A stretch of DNA of 64,000 nucleotides, taken from Circinella umbellata. Taxonomy: Eukaryota > Mucoromycota > Mucoromycetes > Mucorales > Lichtheimiaceae. The notes under the pieces were generated by a model that saw only the letters and a program-made list of their open reading frames with translations, had not been told where the DNA came from and did not search any database. Both the position numbers and the translations under genes were made by a program. Shown in pieces: positions 47,088 to 58,428 of the stretch. The DNA is taken from contig JAIWNF010000009.1 in NCBI GenBank assembly GCA_025093555.1, positions 124,001-188,000 of the forward strand, in the 5' to 3' direction. Each line of letters opens with the position of its first letter. Position 1 is the first letter of the stretch.

Positions 47088-48912
47088 TTAATTCAAAAAT
47101 CCCACAAATTGAATCTTTCCTGATTCAACTGCTTTAGCAAAAATATTCTTTCCGCTGTTCAGGTCACGATCGAAAACTGAACCGCATTCACGACAGCGGT
47201 ACACCTCAGCACCACCAACTACACGAGCATTACCACATGAACTACATGTGACAGATGTACGTCTTTCTTCTTGCACCACAACAATTTTACCTAAAAGTTG
47301 TGCTGATCATTTATAGCGGTATTAGTTTAATTTACCATCTTATATAATGTAATAGTGAACACTACTTTTAATTTCTATATAAATTACCTCTTTGCGTAAG
47401 CTTAAGACGGAATTTGTAATGAGACCATAACAGCATCTGTCGTACTGTTCGATTTCTAATTACACGGAAGCCACGAAGACTCGAGTGTGCAATCATACTT
47501 TGCACATTAAACGGTGGTATGATAATTCCATCATAAGTGTTGAGAAGATAGTGGATCGTGCTGTTATGGTATTCGTCAGTCAAATTTCTAAGCACCTTTC
47601 TTTCTTTTCTTATAGCACTGTCAATGCATGCTGCTCTCTTTAATTTTCTCTTTGAACCAACGTTTCGTAAATTATCTCTCATTGAAATTAAAGTATCAAT
47701 TATTCTTCCACGACGCCATAATCTTTGAATGGCACTTGACCCAATTTTGGCCACCCCAACAGTTGGTGAATATAGCGAATGAGGGGTTCTAACACCTGGA
47801 TCAATTGCTGCCCAATTGATTGGATTTTGAATCAATTGCTCATTATCTAATCGTTCATTCCAAGCCATATACCAGTGTTTTATGTGTTGATCGTAGTAAA
47901 CTCGAATTCTTCCGGCACGAAGGGGAAGCGTGAAATTTCTCATGCCTCGAATGCGGCATACATTAGCCCAATTATTACGATAGTACGATGAGCGCACTAC
48001 GAAATGCAACAACTTGAACTAAATTACAAAAAAAAAAAAGATACATATGTGCATTTAATGAGAAACTATTACACAATTCTTTCCAACTTATTTTAAAATT
48101 ACCTTCTTAGTCCTGAACTTTATAGCACGAATATTGAGACGATGATTTCTTACTGTCGACAATGCCTGTCGCATACCATTTTCAATAGCATCAAACGTTG
48201 GGGCTTGCTGACGTTCTTCCTTCGCCAAATATATATTGATAATAATTCTTACAAGTCTTCGAAAAAACGCACCTCTTGACAGCACCCCTCGTGTATTCTC
48301 GAGTGCGGTTGTACGTATAAAGTTACTATTTTGCAGTTCTTGCGCAATTTCTCGTTCTTCATGATCATAATCGTTAATATTTAAGAAGTTACCCACTGTG
48401 AAATAAATTATATTGTTAGAGCTATTTATTGTTGTATCATTTTTATATGATGGAAAAGAAGAGAAATATTTACCTTCAAAACTGACTAACGATAGTCTTT
48501 TATACCAATTCAAGACAGTGTTATACGCTACTCGTGCGTATTGCGTGTTAAGAACCCATAACTGTTGAACTTCAGGGCTTGGGTATACTCGGACCTTTCT
48601 TGTACGGTATGTACCAACGTTATCAGGGACATCTAGTATCATATCATCGCCATCTTGATTGGGATCAAAATTGATGCTTTTTAAATCCTCATCAACATCT
48701 TCATCAATATCATCTTCGCCCGCTTCATCATCATTAGCTCCTCGGTTAATTTGATACAACGGTCTCAGTGCATTATGCGGAGGAGGACTCGTTTGAATGT
48801 TGAACCAAGAGAGATCTTGTTGAACAAGATTTACGTTTTCAATTGTGGGAGACCACAGGTTTGCCATGATATCTGGGGTGTTTTCTGTCCAAAAACTGTT
48901 AGCTTGGGCCAT
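47088..48912 (-). CDS. Fanzor (eukaryotic TnpB-like RNA-guided nuclease)
   Basis: Four exons on the minus strand, 48912-48474, 48395-48103, 48018-47388 and 47290-47088, give 521 aa. Intron 1 (79 bp) contains no in-frame stop, so a retained form is also readable for a stretch. Features: an acidic N-terminal extension (DDEAGEDDIDEDVDEDL); a TnpB-like N-domain (RKVRVYPSPEVQQLWVLNTQ); RuvC-I with Asp317 in NWAAIDPGVRTPHSLYSP; IIIPPFNVQSM at the canonical RuvC-II site, lacking Glu; WSHYKFRLKL; then VVVQEERRTSVTCSSCG, where Glu463 aligns with the alternative catalytic Glu of rearranged TnpB/Fanzor sites; a C4 zinc ribbon (C470, C473, C487, C490); and RuvC-III Asp497 in FDRDLNSGKNI. All key residues are present, so it may be active. 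Family assignment is firm; activity is inferred. Confidence 0.88.
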
Positions 48913-49075
48913 ATTTTCGAAAAATGAAATAAAATGATGTTAAAAAAAACCAAGAAGTTGGATTAAAAAAAGTTTTTATTGTTTCTTTTTATAAGACTGA
49001 TCATCCTCCATAAAGGTAAGTATCATTGATACAATGATTGGCTATTGTAAAGTTATATCACTGATAAATAATTAA
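48913..49075. other. 5' flank of the Fanzor gene
   Basis: AT-rich leader with a small perfect inverted repeat ATCATTG-ATA-CAATGAT near 49022-49038. This could be part of a promoter or of an element end; neither is shown. Confidence 0.3.
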
Positions 49076-49079
49076 GGAG

Positions 49080-49520
49080 TAATGCAGGAACCCCGACTTT
49101 ATCGATACATTCATTGTTCACCTCGTGTTACAGAGATTACTGCAGCTCAATGGACCAAATTTTGGTCCCTCGCAATGCTCAGATCGGTGCATCGCACTCT
49201 TCCAACCTCACAACGTTTACATGACTTAATCCAGGAACACTGAGTCACCAATATCTGCCAACCATGTCATATCACAATTGACAGTTCTTCTCAGCTGTCC
49301 ATTACGCTGGTCAGTTTGGACTTGTACATGGGACCGATATTTTATTGTGAGCCTGTCTTCGCTGGGATCTGATACACACGCACGATTTTGTTGAACACGC
49401 AATGTACTTTGCTGCCCATATGACACTCATGCTAGAATTTGATTTATCACAATCATCCTTTTAACCCTGTACAAGTTTCTCGTTCGGTCTTAAATAAATT
49501 ATTCACTCGTTGCAAGCTCC
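49080..49520 (+). pseudogene. relic of a LINE-type C-terminal region
   Basis: Reads MQEPRLYRYIHCSPRVTEIT and AAQWTKFWSLAMLRSVHRTL in one frame, then is broken by several stops. The KFW...M motif resembles the C-terminal part of fungal LINE polyproteins, before a Cys-rich end. The assignment is from memory of such elements and is tentative. The motif AAGGAGTAATGCRGGA occurs at its left edge (about 49073) and again at about 49789. Confidence 0.35.
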
Positions 49521-49891
49521 CTCTGATGATCAGTTGCATATGCTGATCAGTTCATTCTCTTTTTCTCAAAACATCGTTTTTTTTTCTATCTCTTTCCTCT
49601 ATGTATAGATTTACAAAAAAAACATTCTTGCTCTCTCGTTTTACTTATAATACTTTAATATTATTTGTATGTTATTACTATTATATTTTTACTCTCGACA
49701 ATAAAAGAAAGATAGATTACACAATCAATTGAGCCACAACTCGATGAATGATAAAATTTTTTTATCTCACCTGATTATTTATAAAAAAAGGAGTAATGCG
49801 GGATCGCTTTTTTGAATTCCGGATATACTCAAGTTTGGGAATTCGTGTATCTTTTTCTTGAATAGTATTTTAGTCATTGTCAATATTCGAC

Positions 49892-50928
49892 ATGGTAATA
49901 TAACTTGACGAATATTCTTGTTATGTTTTTTTTCCAATTTTGTATGTTTATGTTCCTTATTAACTTAATAATGACATACGTGTCGTCTACAGCAACAGCA
50001 ACAACTAAATGATGACGAAGATGTTATGCCACTTTTTGATGTTATCCAACGTAGACGTCGTAGCCGTCTTATTGACAGTCTGGAAAGAATTGGTTTAGAA
50101 TTACGTGATGATTCAAAACTTTGTCGAACGTACATAACAACGGGTATACCACCAGTTGATGAAGTGGTTTTTACTATGGAAGAAATGAGATGGTATTATT
50201 CACAAACGCAGTATCAGTTTACCGTTATGAATATTGATCATGCAGATGATAATTCTAGAAGGTAATAAATAACAACTTTTTGTTCTTGAACCAAAAATAA
50301 GTATAAGTATATATATATATATAATAGATTCGGTGTAGAAGCAGGAAAAAAAGAAGCAAGGAGAAGATGGCTTCAAGACCGGCTATTGAACGCTAGTAGT
50401 AGTATAAATGTTGAAGCAGTACCTTTCACAATGATGATAACTCTCGTTTCCGAAATGTATGATGTGTATATCGACTTGGTATCTGATGTTGTATTAAAAC
50501 AAGATAACCAATATCTCTATAATTGTATTATTCAGGCACCTCGTCAACAAGTAAGAATGGAACAAACTGCAAAGAGTATAATGATGGATATGATTCCTGA
50601 ACGTGTCAGACGAATCATGGCAAGTGAAATAAGTTCTGATTATGAAGATACAATTGAAAACCGTGTTTATGAAAAATTAAAAATCCGTTCTTATAAAGCC
50701 AAACTTAATGAATTAAATAATCTGACTCACCATCCTCAATCTTTGATAAACTTAATGCAACAGCAACGTCAAATACAGCCACGAAGAACAGCAAAAGAGT
50801 GGCATGAAATAAGAATTCATTACTATACTGCAAATGGTCTTATGCTGTCTGAATATTGGCATGTTCATCCTTCTTACTGTAAAGAGTTATTCTTTGCAGT
50901 TACAGATAAATATAAAAAGCATCAATGA
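49892..50928 (+). CDS. hypothetical 290-aa spliced protein
   Basis: Three exons, 49892-49894, 49993-50261 and 50328-50928, all with GT-AG borders and consistent phases; 290 aa. The first coding exon would be just the ATG, followed by QQQQLNDDEDVMPLFDVIQR. A start at the internal ATG (50026) is the alternative. The protein is charged and mostly helical (RRRRSRLIDSLERIGLELRD; MIPERVRRIMASEISSDYED; SLINLMQQQRQIQPRRTAKE), without a signal peptide or membrane segment. I do not recognise the family. It lies in the 12.2-kb segment with the Fanzor, divergent from it, so cargo or host gene are both possible. Confidence 0.55.
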
Positions 50929-51442
50929 TATATTTTTTTTTTATTTGCTACAGTAGTGTCAGCAATATAACCGATCGCGACATCATTATCATCATCAATA
51001 TCATGGTACATCTACAGTTGATATACATTGAACTTTTTTTTTTATTCTTTTTAACAGTATATTTGGCCTACAGCTATAACGTTGAATCATAAGATGGATC
51101 CGTCGATGGAAAGGTTATAACTTAAAAGGGTTATCACGTAGTTTATTTTAAATAAACTAGTATTATTTGACATTATCATTTTGTACTTGTTTTTTAATGG
51201 TTGATACATTACGTATATATGATTCTTTTTTTTTTGTTGAATCGGCTTGACATGCGTTATCATTATTACTATCGTCTCCTTGACTGAAAAAGAACAAAAT
51301 ACGTAATTTGACATGGTAAATTATTAAGCGGAGAGTTATACATTATTTCATTGCAAAATGTTTCTCAAAAGGGCTACTTATAATACGTAGAAAAAAAAAT
51401 TCTGCTTTTCAACCTCTTTTGTTCCATAAAGTTTTTTTTATA
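50929..51442. other. spacer
   Basis: AT-rich spacer between two plus-strand hypothetical genes; no coding exon is supported. Confidence 0.4.
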
Positions 51443-52653
51443 ATGGCACAACATCGTGGAAAAAACAAAAACAAAAAGAATAGCAATAGTGAAACTGCTA
51501 GTCATCCCACTCCTGCTAAAAGAAAAATACAAAATGTAATAACATTTGAAGACAAATGAATAATATTAGTATAAAAATATGATACGTAGTAATATTTTTT
51601 TATTGTATGTAGGATCAGTTTGTTGAGTACGAGCGCCCAAAGAAACGAGTGACAATGAAGAGCTGTAGAAGCTCAGGCACAACTCACGGACAACCAAGGT
51701 GTGCACCTTGCAAGAAGGCTCACGTAATATTTTCAATAGATATGTTGTTATAATTGAATAAATAGATAAACTTCATATCCATTATTTTTATAGAGAAAAT
51801 GTGATGGAACTCAACATAATTGTCTTTTCCGTGCTTCGTCGTCAACATCACCAGCAGTAGCAGCATCTACAACAATACTACCAGCGGTAGTAGAGCAAGA
51901 ACAGCAGGAAATATTTGTGTCCAAACACAAGAAAGAAGAAATTGATATCCCTTCTTTTAAACGAATATATGAATTGGTCAACGAGTACATGAACAAAATA
52001 AATTTACAGTATCCTTTATTTAAGCCATTTGATATCAAGAAAAAAATTTCAAAAGCAACAATTGATCGTTCGCTTTTGTTAGCATTGATTATAATTGGCG
52101 CAAAGTAAGATAAAAAAGCTGGCATGTTAATGTATATGTTTTTATAGGTATGTTTAAGGTTGAAGCTAAACAATATCTCTGTATTATTATGCATACATTC
52201 AGAATCAAAAAAGATGAACAAGCCATCGTAAAACTTGTCCACGAATTGAAAAAAAACATTGATATTACTAGCATGCATGTTAGCGAGTCAAATTGGTTGG
52301 TCTGGTTTACATTGGGCTGTACTACGGACAATAATGACAGGTACATAATTATTCATGTGTCACTATATAATAAAAACAAAGTATTTTATAGATACTGACG
52401 ATGTTTATATTAGCTCGATGTACAAAGATATTGCAAACATGTTAGTTTCTTTCATAAATATTTCAGATATATGTAGGGGGAAAATATGCCTATATGAATG
52501 TCTATGTTAACTAGCCCATTTTGTTGAAAATTTTTAATTAGAATTTCACAGAAACTTCTTTCTACTGACATTTTGTCAGTATTACAAAAAAAAGCAATTG
52601 AAGAGATGCAAAACAATGATGCTATATATTCTTTATTCCATGCTAAAAGCTAA
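51443..52653 (+). pseudogene. Zn-cluster-like hypothetical gene, one phase break
   Basis: Exons 51443-51535, 51613-51723, 51794-52104, about 52150-52340, 52414-52440 and 52542-52653. Except for the third junction, all introns are GT-AG with matching phases. The N-terminus is basic (MAQHRGKNKNKKNSNSE). A Cys cluster PRCAPCKKAHRKCDG then TQHNC resembles the first half of a fungal Zn(II)2Cys6 domain but has only four Cys. Later parts are helical (IPSFKRIYELVNEYMNKINL; DILSVLQKKAIEEMQNNDAI). The exon 3 to exon 4 join shifts frame, so either a splice site is missed, the gene ends at 52156, or it is broken. Function unknown; a DNA-binding role is only suggested. Confidence 0.45.
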
Positions 52654-53578
52654 ATTCATCAACAATATAATTCTTCATGATGAACGTGACCTATTCGCTT
52701 TTATTACTACAGAAAAAATATGTTTTCTATTACTTTCACTTATTATATCATTGCAAAAACAACAAGAACAAGGAAAGGATAATTGGCAAAAAACAAGATC
52801 GTATGTTGACCAACAAGGTAATTATTCACATGTTTATATGACAACTGATAATGTAACTGAAGTCCAAAACATTATCATCTGCATCACTTGCTTATACCAA
52901 AGCTATTCTTTTTGGGTATACTACATATTGTATCTGTTCTCTTTGGATCTTAAATATTATAGCATAACGTCTTCGGTTTTTTTCAAGAACAACCTTTCCT
53001 TTCTTTTCTTAGTATTGTTCCATATCAATATTATTCTTTGGCATGTACTCAAGCATATAAACACTGTAGTTATACATATTTCATTAAAATTAACCAACTA
53101 TACATTCAACGTGTTGGGTGAGCATGGTTCCCGACAATAGTATAAGCCTTTTTTATATTTGTATAAACAATCAAGATGATAAGTAATAAAAGCTGATAAT
53201 TTCGCAATACATTATTATGGTAAATAAACGTGAGCGTCATATTTTTAATTCACAAATACTTATAAATTTCTGCCTCTCTCAATATATACATAACTGCTTT
53301 TTTTCGTTCCACAAATTCATACGTACATATAATTTTTGTAATAATCAAGGTTGATTTGATAAAACATTTTTTTGTGAACTCTTCTTTCGTTTTAGTTTTC
53401 AAAGATAGAGAATCAATATCATTATACATTGGAGTCCATCGTCCAATAATATAAATGTTCTATCACCACGGCTAAAATGAGTAGTAGAAATGAATGGATT
53501 TCCATGAATCTGCATGATCACTATTGAGATCAATCTCTATGAAATGTGTCAGTTCATGGAGATCCATAGATCTATGTA
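52654..53578. other. no supported gene
   Basis: An open frame at 52598-53140 overlaps the previous gene's last exon in another frame and has the Phe/Ile/Tyr-rich composition of AT-rich noncoding DNA. ATGAATCTGCATGA at about 53503-53516 is repeated inverted on the far side of the next element (about 54437). Confidence 0.35.
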
Positions 53579-54389
53579 CCGTTACGGCTCGCTATAACGA
53601 TACACCCCGTCAGACCAAAAGTGCATCGTTATATCGAATTATCGTTATATCGAATTCTTGATTTGAGTTATAATGATCGGGTAAAATCCTATCCATATGT
53701 ACTTGACCTCACATATATATATATATGTCTTACAAAAAGAATAAAACTTTAACACCACATTATATCATTCATACAATAAATAAGCTATAAAAATATAAAA
53801 CCGTCCTTTTTTTTTCTTTGTGCAGTTTTTTTTATTAAATATTTCTTGACTTATTACTTCTGACTGAATTACAATCATATGGTCACATATAATTAATGCT
53901 GATCCCATATTAGTAAAGAAATGCGAGTATTGTACTTTTAAAATAAGCATCAAAAAACTGTCTATTGTTTATAAAGACATGCAAAATGACAAGAACAAGT
54001 ACGACCTGCATAGTTGATAAAAAAATTATGATTTTTATAAGAAAGAAGCAGAAGCAGGATATCACTGGCTTTCTTTTTGTGGAAAAGGCGATTCCTGAAG
54101 ATAAATTTGATGTTCAAATTATTTAACTCTTGACAAAAATGTTTACGTAAAAACTAAAGTAATAAAGTAAGAGCATAAAAAAATGCCCAACAAACTAGTA
54201 TTATTTCCTTTTAAAAAAATAAAGATATCATTTGTACTTTCGATATAACGATATTTTTGCTAAAATCCTATCGGATATCGTTATATAAAATTAACGATAT
54301 TTCCATGCTTAATCTGTATTGAACCCCAAAACCCTATCGTTATATCGAAATATCGTTATATCGAATATCGTTATAGCGAGCGGTAACGG
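53579..54389. mobile_element. pogo/Tigger-like MITE, 811 bp, TA target site
   Basis: TA lies outside both ends. Terminal repeats are CCGTTACGGCTCGCTATAAC (left) and CCGTTACCGCTCGCTATAAC (right, reversed), followed by repeated TATAACGATA/TATCGTTATA palindromes on both sides (about 53630-53660 and 54239-54370). Iterated CGATATAACGA motifs near the ends are typical of pogo/Tigger-type elements. No transposase lies inside, so it is non-autonomous. Confidence 0.8.
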
Positions 54390-55287
54390 TAGAATCATAG
54401 ATATTCAGTCATATCCATTACCTAGTTATAAGTAGATTCATGCAGATTCATTGATGCTTTATAGCCTAGTTTCTAAATGATATATATTTTAGTTTATGAA
54501 CATATACCTTATACTGTGGCTGTAACATGGTTGAACCAGTTCTACTATATTATAATAGACAATTTGAATAATAAAATATATTTTTTTGTGAGTCATTAAC
54601 TTTATGAGATAATGAGAAAAGTAGTAAAAGAAGTGCGTGGGAATACTACTTCTCTCCAAGCGATTATGGTTTCACGAAGTATAAGTATGCGATTTCATAG
54701 ATTATCACTCGTATTTACAAAGCATGATATTTTTTTTATAGATATTTGTTCAGTTTTATCCAGATTTATATATTATTCAGAGTCATACATTGTCACTCAG
54801 ATCCGTTAATTTTTGTAATAAAGATTCATGGATTTATGTCCTTGAAAATGAATGATTGTCTCTTTTCATGCATATTCATAGAGAAGCATGGTATTTCATA
54901 ACCTATAAATTCTTATTCATAGAAAATTAGGTAATTACATGCAATTTTTAGCTACGGTATCAGGTTTTACAGTAGCTTCTCGTTGAACCGGTTCTCTTGA
55001 TATGTACGAATCTGTACCGCTTTAGAAGTGCCAGTTGAGTTTTTGAAATTCAAGTGAGAGCAACAGAACATGGTGGAAGATGAAATATAAATGGTTTAAG
55101 CCGTACAAAATAAAAAAAATGGCAGTTAATATAATGTATCAAACTGTATAGTCTTAACATCGTGATCTTAACTTCTAGTAATAGAAAAGGTAATATTGAT
55201 AAAATTTTGAGTTCAATGAGCCAGGGCTTGGATCAATAATAGATTCACAACAAAGTGTGTATTCGTATAGACAATGGTTGTTAGTAG
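54390..55287. other. no supported gene; ATTCATG-motif-rich flank
   Basis: Short ATTCATG/ATGAAT motifs recur at about 54430-54450 and 54820-54890, and also left of the MITE at 53485-53560. This suggests an outer, older repeat into which the MITE inserted. No coding exon is supported. Confidence 0.3.
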
Positions 55288-55565
55288 TTGAGTAAATTTA
55301 TGTGTATGAATGAATCGTATCAACGTCGTAATTACATATTTAACTACGATGACCAGTTGCACAAAGAAGTAGACGAAAAAGAGGAAAATAGCATCCGTTT
55401 GAAGTTGGAAGGGAAAAACAAAATAATCAACAATTTGTTGGTAAATTTTCTCTTGACAACAAAAAAAACTGTATATTGCTATTTGGTGCGCTTAAAAATC
55501 TAGTAGCTGGAAAAAAAGGGAAGGTCTGAGATGACGTTTTAGCGAGGTCATATTACTGATTTACC
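55288..55565 (+). pseudogene. relic paralogous to the 34.7-34.9 kb segment
   Basis: Open frame 55288-55503 contains DDQLHKEVDEKEENSIRLKL and NKIINNLLVNFLLTT. The equivalent segment at 34.69-34.92 kb reads KERVDKKEE and IINNLLTNFLLAT. The nucleotides also match (TTTCTCTTG(A/G)CAACAA; GA(G/A)ATGAC(G/A)TTT). Both lose frame afterwards. Likely two decayed members of a dispersed repeat or gene family. Confidence 0.45.
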
Positions 55566-55569
55566 AATC

Positions 55570-57410
55570 AAAAGAGTAATAGTTTTATACAAAATAAAAA
55601 AAAATACTATTAGTATAAATCCGGTAAAAGTGTGAACAATTCCACCAGATAAGTTACCTTTTTATTTAATCATCAGTATTTTACCAAGTACTATATATAT
55701 ATATATATATATGAGAAATACTACCGGTTTAGAGAAATACTTGTCTAAACTGGTACTAGTCTTATGAAAAGTTACCATATCATAACGAGGATCAATTCTG
55801 TTAATTATAATAGTAACTTTCGCGATTTTCTTATTGTGGATGTATCCGTACATTTTGCTTTCGTTGGTTAATATAAGATATTAGTGTATCAATAATCTTT
55901 ATTATTTTTGATGTCTCATTAGTTATTGCTAATATTTTTCCTTCGATAAAATATATTAAGAGCAAAATATAGTAGTGGTATATATATAAATATATCGATT
56001 ATTAAGCGTATTATATTTTGTTTATTAGTCAATTACTGTAGTAGTTGTATATTAAAAAATCAATGGCTTTTAAGAACGTTGACAAGTTGATTACTTGTTT
56101 GATACGTATTTATTTATATCACAAGAATTTGCACATTTACACTACTGGCGATAATAAAAAAAAAACCAAGACTTTATCTCTTTATTATTTTGCTTTCCAA
56201 TAATAAGAGTACCCGAGTACATCATCCTTCATGAACCAATGGAAAAATTACCTCAATTCTACTTTAGTTAATTATTCTATCTATTCGTTACGTATGAGTT
56301 TTACATCTACAGTGATTTATTTATCAAATCCTATGGGTTTATGCAGAATTCCGATGTTCTATAAAAAAAGGCCTTTTTCAAACTTGTACGTATCATATAA
56401 GCACAATATCATAAAATATAAAGCCAATTGAAAAAATTGATCAAAAGGATGTACATTTTCTTAATATTATAAACATGTACATCTTATCATTCTTGGACTG
56501 ATAAATCATTTTCAATACAAGTGATCAAAATTACGTACGTAATGATCCTTTTTTTTTCATTGATAACAAAACCATCCGTAAAAATAATCGTTTTAATTCT
56601 CACGACTTACAACAGACTTTTTACTAATACTTTTAACGAAATGTATATATTGTTACTATTAAAAATAGTAACCAAAATAATAATATGCTTCTTGCCTATC
56701 CAGTGACATTCGTCTCGTTTATTTTCAATAAGGTTATCGTTGAGATCTAGTTATCTAGAAGATGTCGATGTAGTTTTTTTTTGTTGTTGTCAAAAGTCCA
56801 ATTCTGTTGTCATTATAATTTTTAAAGGCGCTAAGAATGATATAAACATTGCATAAAACAAAGTTTTTTCAATCTCATGATTTGACTCATAATAAAAAGA
56901 TATAAATAGGTTCGAATATAATTTTTATCACTCTCTCTCTCTTTTATAATTATCATCGTACACTGAATACTACATATTGTACATCCTCGTTTTTTTTAAC
57001 ATTTTTGTCGTCTCAGCCGATACTCAAACAAGCAAATCATGATGCATTCTTGTATTGAATTTCTACTGGTTCAATGACAAATTGTTTCTTTTTCCATCCG
57101 GTCTTTCTTCTGGTACTACTCGTAGGCCATCCTGGCTTTTTTCAAGATGTCTCTTCCGGTTAACAAGATTATCCTGAATAAGATCAGTGTTTTTCAACTG
57201 CTATTTGGTTTTTTTTAATGGTCAAGTGGGTTGTCAGTCTATATTTTCGCTACTGTCACTACTGGTTACAGGTGCCATTTATTACTTTTCAAACGATACA
57301 TTGTTTAGAGTAAGTAATTATTATGATTATTTTTTTGGTAACGGATGATGATAGAAATTATATGTCATATTCATATACAGAAGACTAACTCTGAATATAT
57401 TCTTTTTCCC
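55570..57410. other. no supported gene; AT-rich DNA
   Basis: Contains a TA microsatellite (about 55693-55712) and many ACGTAC palindromes. A stretch at 57050-57300 has near-normal codon composition but no recognisable protein. No further feature is supported. Confidence 0.35.
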
Positions 57411-57420
57411 TGATTCATGG

Positions 57421-57652
57421 GGGGGGTCCTTTGGACCTGCTCCATTTTTTATACTAGATCCTTAGAAAGACAACGCTCGATAACCAAGAGCATTTATGTT
57501 GCTTCTTTCTGGATATTAAAATCTGTGAGCATGTTGTCAGAAGCTTCGGCTGACGACCTCATGCGTTGTGGGACGCACCGCCTCCGGGCGCAGGCATAGG
57601 GACCAGTTACTTCTGTCCTTCGGGACTTCTGTACACTGGAGTAGCCCTATGC
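57421..57652. ncRNA. GC-rich island with stable hairpins (structured RNA or element remnant)
   Basis: In strongly AT-rich surroundings, 57540-57652 is GC-rich. 57594-57652 folds into a closed hairpin: GCATAGGG pairs with CCCTATGC, CCAGT with ACTGG, and the tip is GTCC-TTCG-GGAC, a UUCG tetraloop. Upstream, GGTCC-TTT-GGACC (about 57426) and TGCG...CGCA pairs add further stems. It could be part of a SINE, a LINE 5' region or an independent structured RNA. No class can be assigned. Confidence 0.35.
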
Positions 57653-57837
57653 TTAAAAACGTGTAAGCTAATTTCTTATTTTCTGCAGTTTTTGGGAGAA
57701 AAAAATTAAAAGATTTCAGTAATTAACCCGCGCTTTTTTTGAAACTCCTGGGTAGCACCTCAAATTTTTAAGACTGGATAAATCATACTGTAAAGTATAA
57801 AAATTAAAAACATTTTTATACCGACATAATCATCGTC

Positions 57838-57868
57838 ATCACCATTATTATTATTATTATCATTATTA

Positions 57869-57937
<69 letters not shown>

Positions 57938-57945
57938 GTGTCACA
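57838..57945. repeat. ATT/ATC triplet microsatellite
   Basis: About 35 triplets of ATT with scattered ATC. The minus strand reads as poly-Asn, which is why it mimics an open frame. Confidence 0.95.
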
Positions 57946-57969
57946 ATGTAACCTCATTATGAGATATTA

Positions 57970-58115
57970 TTGGCTGGCGCAAGGCCACTTTTCTGGTAGA
58001 GCAATGCCACTTTTCTGGCAAACCAATACCACATTTCTGGCAAACCAATGCCACTTTTCTGGCAAATCAATGCCACTTTTCTGACGAAGCATTGCCACTT
58101 TTCCGGCATTGCTAC
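57970..58115 (+). repeat. tandem repeat of a roughly 24-26-bp unit, about six copies
   Basis: The unit is GCCACTTTTCTGGCAAACCA with minor changes (CACATTTCTGGC, CACTTTTCTGACGAAGC). It lies just inside the right end of the 12.2-kb segment between the ligase halves. Confidence 0.85.
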
Positions 58116-58428
58116 TAGTATAAATAGCCCAAATTATTTTAATAAAATCTTTTCTTTAGTTCTATCTTTACCTTTAAAATCTTTTAGTCTTTTAACAATT
58201 AAATTGACCTAACAATAGTTTCCTTTGAGCATAAAGTCTCTTAAACTCATTATAAGATTTCTCTTTTGTGGATTCAGACGTAATATTCCTGAATATAAGA
58301 ACTCCCACAACCCATATTTCTATCATATTTTATATAATTTATTACTCTAATACAACAACATAGTGTATTATTTCTTCTTTATTTTATATCTTTATACGAA
58401 GTACTTCAATCACACATTGAACGCTTCA

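Noticed and set aside
52598..53140. 180-codon open frame as a gene
   Set aside because: It overlaps the last exon of the preceding gene in another frame, and its Phe/Ile/Tyr/Leu-rich composition is expected from AT-rich noncoding DNA.
57760..57957. Poly-Asn protein
   Set aside because: It is the ATT/ATC microsatellite read on the minus strand.
46220..58428. Calling the 12.2-kb segment a Helitron or Crypton
   Set aside because: The ends do not read TC...CTRR, no Rep/helicase or tyrosine recombinase lies inside, and no target duplication is clear. The mechanism is left open.
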